Assembly (NCBI RefSeq): GCF_024636815.1 | Contig: NZ_JAGXGF010000062.1 | Coordinates: forward strand, 1 to 58,213 | Direction of reading: 5' to 3' | Origin: Marivirga sp. | GTDB taxonomy: Bacteria > Bacteroidota > Bacteroidia > Cytophagales > Cyclobacteriaceae | DNA: 58,213 nt | In this document: positions 1 to 8,881 of the stretch, piece after piece | How positions within the stretch are numbered: position 1 is the stretch's first letter | Layout of the letters: each line of letters starts with the position of its first letter | The notes under the pieces: generated by a model | What the model was told of the DNA's origin: nothing | Databases searched by the model: none | What the model saw: only the letters and a program-made list of their open reading frames with translations | Program-made: the position numbers and the translations under genes

Positions 1-438
1 TAGGTTTTTACGAATAAGCTTTTCTGCAATTTCCAATGAAAGTTCAGCCACTTTAGTAGTCACCTCTTTTAAAGCGGCATTTTTCTCTACTTCAATAGCA
101 TTTTTAGCATCAGAAATCATTTTATCTGCTTGTTTAGCAGCATCAGATTTAGCTTCTTCTTTAATTTTATTAGCAATGTCAGTTGCTTCTTTTAGCAGCT
201 TATCTCTCTCTAATCTTGCTTCTTGCAATAATTTTTGATTGTCAGCCTGCAGCTTTGCCATTTCCTCTTTAGCATTTTCAGCTGATTGCAATGCATCTGC
301 AATGCTGCCTTCTCTTGCTTTCAATGAGTTCAAAATTGGCTTCCAAGCAAACTTTGATAAAAGCAATAAAAGAACAGCAAAAATGAAGAGTTGCATGAAA
401 AACAACCCAGGAGAAAAATCATTTACTAATTGTTCCAT
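1..438 (-). CDS. atpF: F0F1 ATP synthase subunit b, 3' end outside window
   Basis: This is subunit b of the F0 sector, the peripheral stalk linking the membrane ring to F1. The frame is open from the ATG at 438 to the window edge, giving 146 codons with no stop, so the gene is partial. The N-terminus (MEQLVNDFSPGLFFMQ) leads into one hydrophobic helix, then a long charged, alanine- and lysine-rich coiled coil typical of the b subunit. It follows atpE and atpB in the usual order, so atpH, atpA and atpG are expected just beyond the edge. The gap to atpE holds a strong stem-loop. Confidence 0.93.
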   Translation of the reverse strand, partial: MEQLVNDFSPGLFFMQLFIFAVLLLLLSKFAWKPILNSLKAREGSIADALQSAENAKEEMAKLQADNQKLLQEARLERDKLLKEATDIANKIKEEAKSDAAKQADKMISDAKNAIEVEKNAALKEVTTKVAELSLEIAEKLIRKNL

Positions 439-465
439 TCTTGTGTTTAATTAAATGTTTTTAAA

Positions 466-502
466 AAATGTTGTTTACAGCCTAGCGCTGCAAACAACAT
501 TT
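466..502 (-). terminator. Intercistronic stem-loop between atpE and atpF
   Basis: An 11-bp perfect arm pair (aaatgttgttt / aaacaacattt) continues into a second cagc/gctg pair around a short loop. Read on the minus strand it is followed by a run of T, so it looks like an intrinsic terminator or attenuator inside the atp operon, or a 3' stabiliser of the atpE message. Confidence 0.6.
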
Positions 503-522
503 GTTTTTTCCTTCGGTATTGA

Positions 523-726
<204 letters not shown>

Positions 727-752
727 TTAAATTAAACAAAAATACTTATTTA

Positions 753-1841
753 TTAATGATGCTCTTCTTCCACTGCCATACCAATAAACAATGCTGAAAG
801 CATTGTAAAAATATAGGCCTGCAAGAAAGCAACTAGTAATTCAATTAAGGTAATAAAGAACGCTAATGCAAATGCCATACCTGTAGAGGCTACTAAGCCA
901 AAGGCTGACCTCATAGTGATCATTAAAGCAATTAAGCTCATCACTACAAAGTGTCCTGCTGTCATATTCGCAAACAAACGTATCAAAAGTGCAAAAGGCT
1001 TAGTAAGCATTCCTAACACTTCTATTGGCATTAAAATAATTTTCATTGGAATCGGAACACCCGGCATCCAGAAAATATGCTTCCAATAATTTTTATTCCC
1101 ACTAAACTGAACTACCACAAAGGTAATCAAAGCTAATCCAACAGTGATTGCAATATTACCCGTAACATTAAAGCCTAGCGGTGTTAATCCCATTAGATTT
1201 AAGATCCATATATAAAAGAATACTGTTAAAAGATAAAACATATATCTTTCATATTTAGGGCCAATATTAGGACGAGCAATATCATCTCTAACATATATAA
1301 CTAAAGGCTCTAATACTCTGCCAATTCCTTTAGGTATTGACCTTGTTCTATAGCTTCTTGCCAAGGAATTAAATCCTAAGAATAATAGCAAAGATGCCAA
1401 CAACATCCCCACAACATTTTTAGTAATTGAAAAATCCAAAGGTTTGGCATTAGTAGCATGTCCTTCTTCATCTAAGTCGATATCACCTGCTGCATTTGTC
1501 TCAAAAACTTTGCTATGATAAAGCGTAAAATATTTACCATTTGATTCCGCTACTTCATGTCCATGATCAAATTTGGAAGATAGAAAAACGTGCAATCCAT
1601 CAGACCATAAAATTACAGGTAATGGAAATCCAATATGAGTCCCAGTTTTACCATTTGTCCAAAAAGTAAAATCATGAGAATCTTTCAGGTGATGCTCAAT
1701 ATAATTTTTAATCTCTTCTTGGGTGTCTACTTGCCCACCTTCTTCCGATCCTCCTGCAACCGCAAATAACGTATTAACGTTGAATAGCGATATTAAAAGT
1801 ACGAACAACAATGTGTTTCTCATTATAGTTGGATTGATCAT
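753..1841 (-). CDS. atpB: F0F1 ATP synthase subunit a
   Basis: Subunit a forms the ion half-channels against the c-ring in the inner membrane. At 362 residues it is longer than the E. coli protein because of an N-terminal signal peptide (residues 8-27) and a periplasmic segment of about 110 residues, as is usual in Bacteroidota. The C-terminal part has several membrane helices, and the essential arginine is visible in ALLIRLFANMTAGH (Arg288). The start could be Met1 or Met7 (MRNTLLFVLL), and Met7 would place the signal peptide directly at the N-terminus. A TAnnTTTG-type element lies just upstream. Confidence 0.96.
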   Translation of the reverse strand: MINPTIMRNTLLFVLLISLFNVNTLFAVAGGSEEGGQVDTQEEIKNYIEHHLKDSHDFTFWTNGKTGTHIGFPLPVILWSDGLHVFLSSKFDHGHEVAESNGKYFTLYHSKVFETNAAGDIDLDEEGHATNAKPLDFSITKNVVGMLLASLLLFLGFNSLARSYRTRSIPKGIGRVLEPLVIYVRDDIARPNIGPKYERYMFYLLTVFFYIWILNLMGLTPLGFNVTGNIAITVGLALITFVVVQFSGNKNYWKHIFWMPGVPIPMKIILMPIEVLGMLTKPFALLIRLFANMTAGHFVVMSLIALMITMRSAFGLVASTGMAFALAFFITLIELLVAFLQAYIFTMLSALFIGMAVEEEHH

Positions 1842-1872
1842 TATACTATTTACGATAGCCTTAATTTGGGGG

Positions 1873-1880
1873 CAAAGGTA
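1873..1880 (-). promoter_or_regulatory. Possible -7 element (TACCTTTG) upstream of atpB
   Basis: On the minus strand the sequence is TACCTTTG, which fits the Bacteroidota -7 consensus TAnnTTTG, 32 bases before the atpB start. No convincing -33 TTG is seen at the right distance, so this is a candidate internal promoter only. Confidence 0.3.
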
Positions 1881-1943
1881 ATCAATTTCTCAATAAACAT
1901 AATTTTTTTATTAAGTTTTTTCCTTTCAGAAAAATTTATCTAT

Positions 1944-2324
1944 TTACTGTTCATTCATCAACTTTCCACTGTAGATAGCTTCGATGATTAGAAAAGTAAA
2001 AAAAGGGATTATTATAGAAATCCTCTCCAAGAAATTCATCGGATTATCTGAAAAAATAGTGTCCTTAAAAAGCAATACAAAAAAACCGATTTTGATGAAT
2101 ACACTTGCTAAATAAAAGAAGCCTACTTGGTTTGGCAATTTCTTGCTCAACAGCTCAACAGCTGCCACGATTATTAAATAGGCGATAAAGTGAAAAATAT
2201 AAATTGCATCAAGAGAATACGATAAACCTCCTCCATGAGAAGATATATACCATTTTTGAAGAAGAAGAACAGAAGTTGCCAAAACCACAACAGCAATCGT
2301 AAATAAAACGAGTCTTTTGATCAT
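1944..2324 (-). CDS. Small four-helix membrane protein of the atp operon, unknown function
   Basis: This 126-residue protein has about four hydrophobic helices (residues 4-22, 41-60, 70-87 and 100-118), separated by short loops with lysines. It lies between the AtpI/AtpZ gene (6-base gap) and atpB, where Bacteroidota often carry a small uncharacterised membrane protein; it may belong to the DUF6168 group, which is recalled and not verified. Its position suggests a role in assembly or ion supply of the F0 sector, but no residue proves this. Confidence 0.75.
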   Translation of the reverse strand: MIKRLVLFTIAVVVLATSVLLLQKWYISSHGGGLSYSLDAIYIFHFIAYLIIVAAVELLSKKLPNQVGFFYLASVFIKIGFFVLLFKDTIFSDNPMNFLERISIIIPFFTFLIIEAIYSGKLMNEQ

Positions 2325-2330
2325 TAAAAA

Positions 2331-2579
2331 TTATTCTTGGGATTTTATCACTTGCCTGATGATGACAAACATAGAAAGGAAAACTGCCAAAAGTGTAATG
2401 ACCTTTGTAAAGACATCAGAACCACTTTCGGCAACTTTATCAATATATTTACCTAATAAATTACCCAGATAAATAGTCCCTGCCATTTGAATAGCAAGGC
2501 CTGAGTATTTTAAATAGCTATTATATGGCTTTTGCTTTTTCAATTTTTGGGTTTGATTGACCATTAGCTGTTTCTTCAC
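2331..2579 (-). CDS. AtpI/AtpZ-like F0 accessory protein
   Basis: This 82-residue protein has two membrane helices (about 27-47 and 58-77). The glycine-rich pattern GLAIQMAGTIYLGNLLGKYID matches the AtpI/AtpZ family, whose members sit ahead of atpB and are linked to c-ring assembly or cation supply. Its 5' end overlaps the 3' end of the bactofilin gene by 59 bases. A second start at codon 6 (2564, MVNQTQ) would shorten this to 44. The overlap suggests translational coupling. Confidence 0.8.
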   Translation of the reverse strand: MKKQLMVNQTQKLKKQKPYNSYLKYSGLAIQMAGTIYLGNLLGKYIDKVAESGSDVFTKVITLLAVFLSMFVIIRQVIKSQE

Positions 2580-2961
2580 CTATCTTGATGGTTTTATTAG
2601 AAACACCCATTTTACATTCGCCATTAAATGTGGCTCCTGACTCAACAATAAGTTTGTTAGTGACGATGTCACCATGAACAACTGCTGAAGGTTTTAGAAT
2701 CAATAACTCAGTTATTTCTACAACTCCTTTCACCTCTCCTTCAATTTCAGCATTTTGAGACAAAACATTTCCTTCAATATATGAAGTGTTGCCCAAAACC
2801 AATTTTGATTTTGTTTTAATATTACCAATTACTTTCCCATCAATTCTAATATTGCCAAAAGTCTCTAAATCTCCGTTAATGGTAGTTCCTTTTCCAATAG
2901 TATTACTGGAACTTGTGATATCTTGTGCCATTTGTTTTTTTTCTTGCTTGTTATTAAACAT
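2521..2961 (-). CDS. Bactofilin family polymer-forming protein
   Basis: Bactofilins are cytoskeletal proteins that polymerise into filaments at the inner membrane and often scaffold cell-wall enzymes. The core (about residues 20-118) shows the repeated short beta-strand pattern with glycines at turns (TTINGDLETFGNIRIDG, then IEGNVLSQNAEIEGEV) expected of the right-handed beta-helix. The flexible N- and C-terminal tails are hydrophilic. It lies directly downstream of an M23 peptidase gene, a common bactofilin pairing that implies a shared role in peptidoglycan remodelling. Met11 (2931) is an alternative start. Confidence 0.92.
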   Translation of the reverse strand: MFNNKQEKKQMAQDITSSSNTIGKGTTINGDLETFGNIRIDGKVIGNIKTKSKLVLGNTSYIEGNVLSQNAEIEGEVKGVVEITELLILKPSAVVHGDIVTNKLIVESGATFNGECKMGVSNKTIKIGEETANGQSNPKIEKAKAI

Positions 2962-2978
2962 TTCCGTTTCCTATTTCC

Positions 2979-3830
2979 TTAAAAAGTAATAAATTCTTCC
3001 GGATCTACCGGATTCCCATTGTACCATATTTCTAAATGAACATGTGGCCCTGTAGTTAGTTCCCCAGAATTGCCAATTATGGAGATTACTTCGCCTGCAT
3101 TTACAAAATTACCAACTTTTTTTAATATTGCAGAATTATGTCTTACAACAGATATTAAATTTGCTCTATGCTGTATGGCAATTACATAGCCCCCATCCTG
3201 TGTCCAAGATGACAATATAACGGTCCCATCTGCTATAGATTTTACGGGTTCATTAGTTTTTGCAACAATATCTATCCCATAATGATCTATGCTCATATCA
3301 TATGGCGAACTTACAATACCTTGTAAAGGAGGAAAAAAGAAAATATCCTTCAACTCCTCTGAGTAATTATTACTTGAATAACTAGTTAAATTAAAATCTT
3401 GTTCCTCAAATTCCTGTCTAATTATTGAATCTCCAGTATTCATAACCTGGGGATTCATATCCCGGTTTAAATCATCCGTATTTACCTGGTTTGGCCTACG
3501 ATATGTTTCTCCCTCAGGCACATCTCCTTTTAATATGGTTTGTACATTTCCTATAAAACGATCCTGTGCTCTTAATTTTGATTTCAAGGAATCCATTTCT
3601 GTTGTCAACGACAATAACTTTTGATTATATTCCATTGTGGTATGCCTAGGATCAAACCACTGTGCCAATAAAGATTGAGATAAATATAATGCCCCAATAA
3701 AAATTATAACAAAAGTTAATAAGCTAATAACTACAACTTTTGCATAAGTAAAGTTTATTGTAGATACTTCAGCTAAGTTTTCTTCGTTTCTTACCACCAT
3801 TTGATATCTTGTGGTAAGCCAATTGGACAT
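2979..3830 (-). CDS. M23 family metallopeptidase (LytM domain), membrane anchored
   Basis: This is a periplasmic zinc endopeptidase, probably cutting peptidoglycan cross-links. I chose the ATG at 3830 (MSNWLTTRYQ); an upstream in-frame start at 3890 would add 20 residues overlapping the promoter. After a short cytoplasmic head there is one membrane helix (VVVISLLTFVIIFIGALYLS), a coiled-coil linker, and a C-terminal LytM domain with HYGIDIV (His and Asp ligands) and GPHVHLEIW (HxH). Bactofilin follows within 20 bases. A candidate promoter lies 40-70 bases upstream and may drive the whole run into the atp genes. Confidence 0.9.
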   Translation of the reverse strand: MSNWLTTRYQMVVRNEENLAEVSTINFTYAKVVVISLLTFVIIFIGALYLSQSLLAQWFDPRHTTMEYNQKLLSLTTEMDSLKSKLRAQDRFIGNVQTILKGDVPEGETYRRPNQVNTDDLNRDMNPQVMNTGDSIIRQEFEEQDFNLTSYSSNNYSEELKDIFFFPPLQGIVSSPYDMSIDHYGIDIVAKTNEPVKSIADGTVILSSWTQDGGYVIAIQHRANLISVVRHNSAILKKVGNFVNAGEVISIIGNSGELTTGPHVHLEIWYNGNPVDPEEFITF

Positions 3831-3871
3831 TGTTTTTCTTATTCGCAACTTTGTTTTTTTATTATTTGATG

Positions 3872-3900
3872 CAAAAATACATATTATCAACGACTCTCAA
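3872..3900 (-). promoter_or_regulatory. Candidate promoter for the M23-bactofilin-atp run
   Basis: On the minus strand TTG (3900-3898) and TATTTTTG (3879-3872) are separated by 18 bases, close to the Bacteroidota -33/-7 arrangement. The ATG at 3830 lies about 40 bases downstream, which supports that start over the one at 3890. Confidence 0.45.
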
Positions 3901-3947
3901 TACTTTTCTTATATGAATCGCTTATTTTAGTCTTTTCAAATTTTAAA

Positions 3948-6551
3948 GTGAATATTAAAATTAATAAAAAATATCGAAATTTAATCTGGGGCTTTTTATT
4001 AGTCCTTGCTGCATGTTCTCCTGAAAATTCAGGGATTGTTGGTTACAGTTATCATAATATTACTGCCAAATACAATGCTTATTTCATTGCAAACGAAAAA
4101 TTGCAAGAGGTATTATTGGAAATTGAGGAAGCTCATAAGAATAATTTTAATAGAGTATTAAAAGTTAAAGCTCCTATAGATACAAATATTGTGAACTCCA
4201 ATAAAGAAAAAATTGAAGATGTTATTAAAAAAGCATCTATTGGAATTCAAAGGCATAAAGTAAGTAAGTGGGTTGATGATTGTTATATATTAGTGGGCAT
4301 CGCTCGCATGCTGAAGCAAGAATATGAGGAATCTGTTGAAACTTTTAAATATGTAAATGTTAATAGTAAGGATGAACAAACAAGATATTTAGCACTTACC
4401 CATCTTGTCCGAACATTTACTGAATATGGAGAAATTAACAATGCATTGGCAGTAATTGATTATCTGAACAGACAAAAACTGTCAAAATCAAATAAATGCG
4501 CCTTATATTTAAATGCCGCTCATTATTATCAAATTACAAACAATCCAAATAATGTAATTAAATATTTGAGTGCTGCAATTAGACTGATGCCTAAAGGACC
4601 TGAAAAGGCGAAAATGCATTTCATCTTAGGTCAACTCTATCAAAAATCTAAATTAGATGCAGTGGCATTTGATAATTATAGTGAGGTATTAAATAACAGA
4701 CCCCCCTATGAATTATCATTTTATGCTCGTTTAAATATGGCTCAAGTAACAGAGCTATCAAAAGGAGAAGACATTAAAAAAATAAGGAAATATTTTGAGC
4801 AGCTATTGAAAGATGGTAAAAACCTAGAATTTAGAGACAAGATCTATTATGAAATGGCTGAGTTTGAACTCAAACAAGGCAACATTGAAGAGGCTATCCC
4901 ATTTTATAAATCATCTGTTCGAGAAAGCATTGACAATCCAAGACAGAAATCTTTTTCCTATCATAAATTAGGATTACTATATTTTGATGAATTTAAAAAA
5001 TACCCTTTAGCAAAAGCATACTACGACAGTGCATATAAAATAATGCCGGAGGATGAAAGTGTATACCCTCAGGTGGCCACTAGACATGAAGTTCTCTCAG
5101 ATTTCATTACACAAATAAATACCATTAACGATAATGATTCCTTACTCAGCTTAGCTAAAATGGATAGTGCTTCATTAAATGAAATATTCATAACATTAAG
5201 AAATGAGAGGATATCAAAAGAAAAGGAGGAGGAGAAAAAGCAGCAAAGAGCTAAAAGAAATCAAACTGCCAATAATAATATTAGCGGATTTCAAGAAGGT
5301 CCAACTCTACAGACAAATACTGCACCCGGTGGAAAATTTTATTTCTACGATCCAGCTACCCTAGCTCAAGGGAGAAATACATTTAAACGAACTTGGGGGG
5401 ATCGCTCCTTACAAGATAATTGGAGAACAAAAAGAACTCAGGTTTATGAAGAAGAAAGTGCAGAACAAGAGGATGAAGGCCTGGCGGAAACTGAACAAAA
5501 TGAAAAAGGCGAAAAATCTGAAGAGGAATTAATTGCTCAAGAACGAAAAGATTTTTTCAATTCAATCCCTTTTGAACAAGAAGAGCAGCAGCGCTTGAAG
5601 CAAGAAATGGAAGTAGCCTATTATAAACTAGGCAATATTTATAATTTTGAATTACAAGAGAAGAAAGATGCTATTGATACTTACGAGACGTTATTAGTTC
5701 GATATCCTGAAACTGAATATCGTGCAGAAATCTTGTATTTATTATATATATATTATGAAGACAAGGAAGAAGAGAAAGCAAAAACATTTGCTGATGAATT
5801 GCTAGAAAAATTTCCTCAAACCATATTCGCAAAGTTAATTGAGAACCCTAACTATCAGGAAGAAAGTAATTTGGCCAGTGCAAAAGTGAAATTAATCTAT
5901 GAAAAAGCGTACAGGTTATATCAAAACGAAAATTATAAGGAGGCGACAATAGAAATAAACGAAGGTTTAAATAACTACCCTGAAAATGATTATGAAGATA
6001 ACTTAAAATTATTGGTAACCTTAATTTCGGGTATAACAGATGGCAAAAACACCTATAGGTTTAAATTACAGAATTTCATGGAAAATTATCCTGAAAGTGA
6101 ACTCTATGATTTTGCCAAAAGCCTTTTAGCCGCCATTGATAACTTAGATAAAAAACAACAACAAAAAGATCAAATCAAGTATATACCGTTTTTTGATCAA
6201 ACACACTATTTTGTAGTTATATATGAGAAAAACAAAGCCCTTTCTGGTGTTTTACCAGAAGAAATTGAAGCTTTTGGTGAAAAATTCTTTCCTGATCAGG
6301 AATTAAATGCTGGAAATCTCGTTTTCAATGAGGAATATTCAATGGTGTTGTTAAGCGAATTTGACGGAAAAAATATAGCAGAAGCGTTTTATAAAAAATT
6401 TAACAGTGATTTATCACCTTTAAAAAATTTCAGCAGCTTAAATTTTAGTAATTTTATAATCTCAAAAGATAACTTTCAAATCTTTTATCAAGCAAAATTG
6501 CCGGATAGTTATATGGAATTCTTTAATTTAAATTATCAAGTAACCCCTTAA
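3948..6551 (+). CDS. sprE: T9SS/gliding lipoprotein SprE (PorW), TPR protein
   Basis: SprE/PorW is an outer-membrane-associated lipoprotein needed for type IX secretion and gliding; it is thought to link the PorKLMN core to the translocon. The start is a GTG at 3948; an ATG at 3913 is closed by a stop six codons later. Residues 10-24 form a lipoprotein signal with lipobox LAAC (Cys23). The rest is mostly helical TPR-like repeats, with a low-complexity acidic/Lys/Gln stretch in the middle (about residues 420-560) and a C-terminal globular part (after about 745). The opening after the lipobox (GYSYHNITAKYNAYFIANE) is characteristic of the family. PBP1A follows after 39 bases. Confidence 0.88.
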   Translation: MNIKINKKYRNLIWGFLLVLAACSPENSGIVGYSYHNITAKYNAYFIANEKLQEVLLEIEEAHKNNFNRVLKVKAPIDTNIVNSNKEKIEDVIKKASIGIQRHKVSKWVDDCYILVGIARMLKQEYEESVETFKYVNVNSKDEQTRYLALTHLVRTFTEYGEINNALAVIDYLNRQKLSKSNKCALYLNAAHYYQITNNPNNVIKYLSAAIRLMPKGPEKAKMHFILGQLYQKSKLDAVAFDNYSEVLNNRPPYELSFYARLNMAQVTELSKGEDIKKIRKYFEQLLKDGKNLEFRDKIYYEMAEFELKQGNIEEAIPFYKSSVRESIDNPRQKSFSYHKLGLLYFDEFKKYPLAKAYYDSAYKIMPEDESVYPQVATRHEVLSDFITQINTINDNDSLLSLAKMDSASLNEIFITLRNERISKEKEEEKKQQRAKRNQTANNNISGFQEGPTLQTNTAPGGKFYFYDPATLAQGRNTFKRTWGDRSLQDNWRTKRTQVYEEESAEQEDEGLAETEQNEKGEKSEEELIAQERKDFFNSIPFEQEEQQRLKQEMEVAYYKLGNIYNFELQEKKDAIDTYETLLVRYPETEYRAEILYLLYIYYEDKEEEKAKTFADELLEKFPQTIFAKLIENPNYQEESNLASAKVKLIYEKAYRLYQNENYKEATIEINEGLNNYPENDYEDNLKLLVTLISGITDGKNTYRFKLQNFMENYPESELYDFAKSLLAAIDNLDKKQQQKDQIKYIPFFDQTHYFVVIYEKNKALSGVLPEEIEAFGEKFFPDQELNAGNLVFNEEYSMVLLSEFDGKNIAEAFYKKFNSDLSPLKNFSSLNFSNFIISKDNFQIFYQAKLPDSYMEFFNLNYQVTP

Positions 6552-6590
6552 ATTATGAAGATTTGATCTTCAGATAAAGAGTAAAATAAT

Positions 6591-8870
6591 ATGAAAAAGT
6601 CTAAAATATTTAAAGCGGTAGTTGCAATGTGGGCTATTTTTATAATAGCACTAGCTAGCTTTGTATTATTTATATATAGCATCAGCATTAACTTCAATGG
6701 CTGGTATGGTGAATTACCAGGTCTAAAATCATTGGAAAATCCAAAAAGTGATTTATCCTCCATTTTATACTTTGCGGACAATGTAGAAATGGGAAAATAT
6801 TATCGCTACAATAGAAGTCAAATAACATTTGATGAATTATCACCTAATGTTGTCAATGCACTTATAGCCACAGAAGATATTCGTTTTACAGAGCACTCTG
6901 GAATTGACTTATATGGATTAGGAAGAGTGTTTTTTAAATCCATTTTAATGTTTGATAAAAGTGCTGGTGGTGGAAGTACAATTTCACAACAATTAGCAAA
7001 AATATTATTTAGAACCAGAAGCGATTTGTCAAATGGAAGCCTAAACGATGTTCCTGTTTTAGGATTAGTAATTGCCAAGATGAAAGAATGGATTGTGGCT
7101 ATAAAATTAGAGCGTTCCTATACTAAAAAAGAGATTATTGCAATGTATCTTAATACATTCGAGTTTGGTAGTAATGCTTTCGGGATAAAGACCGCCTCTC
7201 AAACCTTTTTTAATACGACCCCTGATCAACTTACAATTCCTGAATCAGCTGTGCTTGTAGGACTTTGTAAAAACCCTAATTTATATAGTCCAGTATATGA
7301 ACCGGAGAATTCTTACCATAGAAGAAATACGGTTATGAATCAAATGCGTAAATACGGTTACATTGACGATACTGCCTATGATAGTCTATCCTCAAAACCT
7401 ATAGAATTAGATTATGATGTGGAAAACCACAATGATGGACTTGCTACTTATTTCAGAGGCGTTATTTTATGGGACTTATTAGCCTGGTCTAAAGCAAATG
7501 GATATGATCTTTATGAAGATGGCCTAAGAATTTATACAACCATTGATAGCAGAATGCAAAAATATGCTGAAGAAGCTGTTGAAGAACATATGAAATTTCA
7601 ACAAGAGCTTTTTGATGAACATTGGGAAGGAAAAGCTCCCTGGAGAGATGAATCGGGTAGAGTAATAAAAGATTTCGTTGAAAATGAAGCTAGAAGAACA
7701 GATGCCTATGATTATTGGGAAAAAGAATTTGGTGATAATGAAAAGAAAATCTTTGAGAAATTAAGGGAACCAAAATCAATGAAAGTATTTAGTTGGGAAG
7801 GTGAGAAAGATACTGTTTTAAGCACGATGGATTCTATACGTTACTATAAACAATTTTTACATGCTGGTTTTATGGCAATGAATCCAAATAATGGCCATAT
7901 TAAAGCCTGGGTTGGTGGAATTAATTATAGACATTTCAAATATGATCATGTGAAGCAAGGCAGAAGACAGCCAGGCTCTACCTTTAAACCAATTGTTTAT
8001 GCTGCGGCAATAGATAATGGTTATTCGCCATGTTATCAGATAGAAGATGTCCCAGTAACTTTCGAAGTACCAGGTGATCCGCCAACATGGACGCCTTCCA
8101 ATTCTGGAGGAAAATTTACTGGTGACACCATGACATTAAGACAAGCTATGGCTCGATCATTAAACTCAGGGACAGCTTACGTAATGAGCAAAATTGGACC
8201 TCAAACGGTAGTAGATTACGCTAAAAGATTAGGAATAGAAAGTCCTTTAGCCGCTGTGCCATCTTTGTGTTTAGGAACCTCAGATGTTTCAATTTATGAA
8301 TTAATTGGAGCCTATAGTACCTTCGTTAATGAAGGTTTTTATACTAAACCATTTTATATCGAACGAATTGAAGATAAAAATGGTAAAGTATTGAAACAAT
8401 TCGTACCAAAATCTGGCGAAGCATTAAGTTCTGAAACAGCTTATGCAATGCTGCATATGCTAAAAGGATCTACCGAAATATCTGGAGGAACAGCAATGGG
8501 TCTTGACAGAGAATTAAGGGAAGATAATGAAATAGGAGCTAAAACCGGAACTACTCAAAATTATTCTGATGGTTGGTTTGTAGGAGTTACAAAAGATCTG
8601 GCTGCAGGTGTTTGGGTTGGAGGAGATGAAAGAAGTATTCACTTCCGAAATATAGGATTAGGACAAGGTGCAAGAATGGCAATGCCAATCTGGGAAAAAT
8701 TTATGAAGAAAGTTTATGCAGATGAGGAATTGGCAGTATCCAAAGGACCGTTTAAAAAACCTTCCAATTTATCTATAGAATTAAATTGTGAGGATTATAT
8801 GATGCAACAAAACAACGCTACAGATTCAACAGAACAAATACAACAATTGGATGTTGATGACATACAATAA
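6591..8870 (+). CDS. Penicillin-binding protein 1A, bifunctional transglycosylase/transpeptidase
   Basis: This class A PBP polymerises lipid II into glycan strands and cross-links them in the periplasm. Residues 9-32 form the membrane anchor. The GT51 domain has ATEDIRFTEHSG with catalytic Glu95 and GGGSTISQQLAK. The transpeptidase domain has PGSTFKP (nucleophile Ser463, Lys466), SLN (Ser523, Asn525) and KTGTT (Lys651). All catalytic motifs are intact, and 759 residues is a normal length. It sits between sprE and uvrC, with only 11 bases before uvrC, so the three may be cotranscribed. Confidence 0.95.
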   Translation: MKKSKIFKAVVAMWAIFIIALASFVLFIYSISINFNGWYGELPGLKSLENPKSDLSSILYFADNVEMGKYYRYNRSQITFDELSPNVVNALIATEDIRFTEHSGIDLYGLGRVFFKSILMFDKSAGGGSTISQQLAKILFRTRSDLSNGSLNDVPVLGLVIAKMKEWIVAIKLERSYTKKEIIAMYLNTFEFGSNAFGIKTASQTFFNTTPDQLTIPESAVLVGLCKNPNLYSPVYEPENSYHRRNTVMNQMRKYGYIDDTAYDSLSSKPIELDYDVENHNDGLATYFRGVILWDLLAWSKANGYDLYEDGLRIYTTIDSRMQKYAEEAVEEHMKFQQELFDEHWEGKAPWRDESGRVIKDFVENEARRTDAYDYWEKEFGDNEKKIFEKLREPKSMKVFSWEGEKDTVLSTMDSIRYYKQFLHAGFMAMNPNNGHIKAWVGGINYRHFKYDHVKQGRRQPGSTFKPIVYAAAIDNGYSPCYQIEDVPVTFEVPGDPPTWTPSNSGGKFTGDTMTLRQAMARSLNSGTAYVMSKIGPQTVVDYAKRLGIESPLAAVPSLCLGTSDVSIYELIGAYSTFVNEGFYTKPFYIERIEDKNGKVLKQFVPKSGEALSSETAYAMLHMLKGSTEISGGTAMGLDRELREDNEIGAKTGTTQNYSDGWFVGVTKDLAAGVWVGGDERSIHFRNIGLGQGARMAMPIWEKFMKKVYADEELAVSKGPFKKPSNLSIELNCEDYMMQQNNATDSTEQIQQLDVDDIQ

Positions 8871-8881
8871 AATAATGAGAG

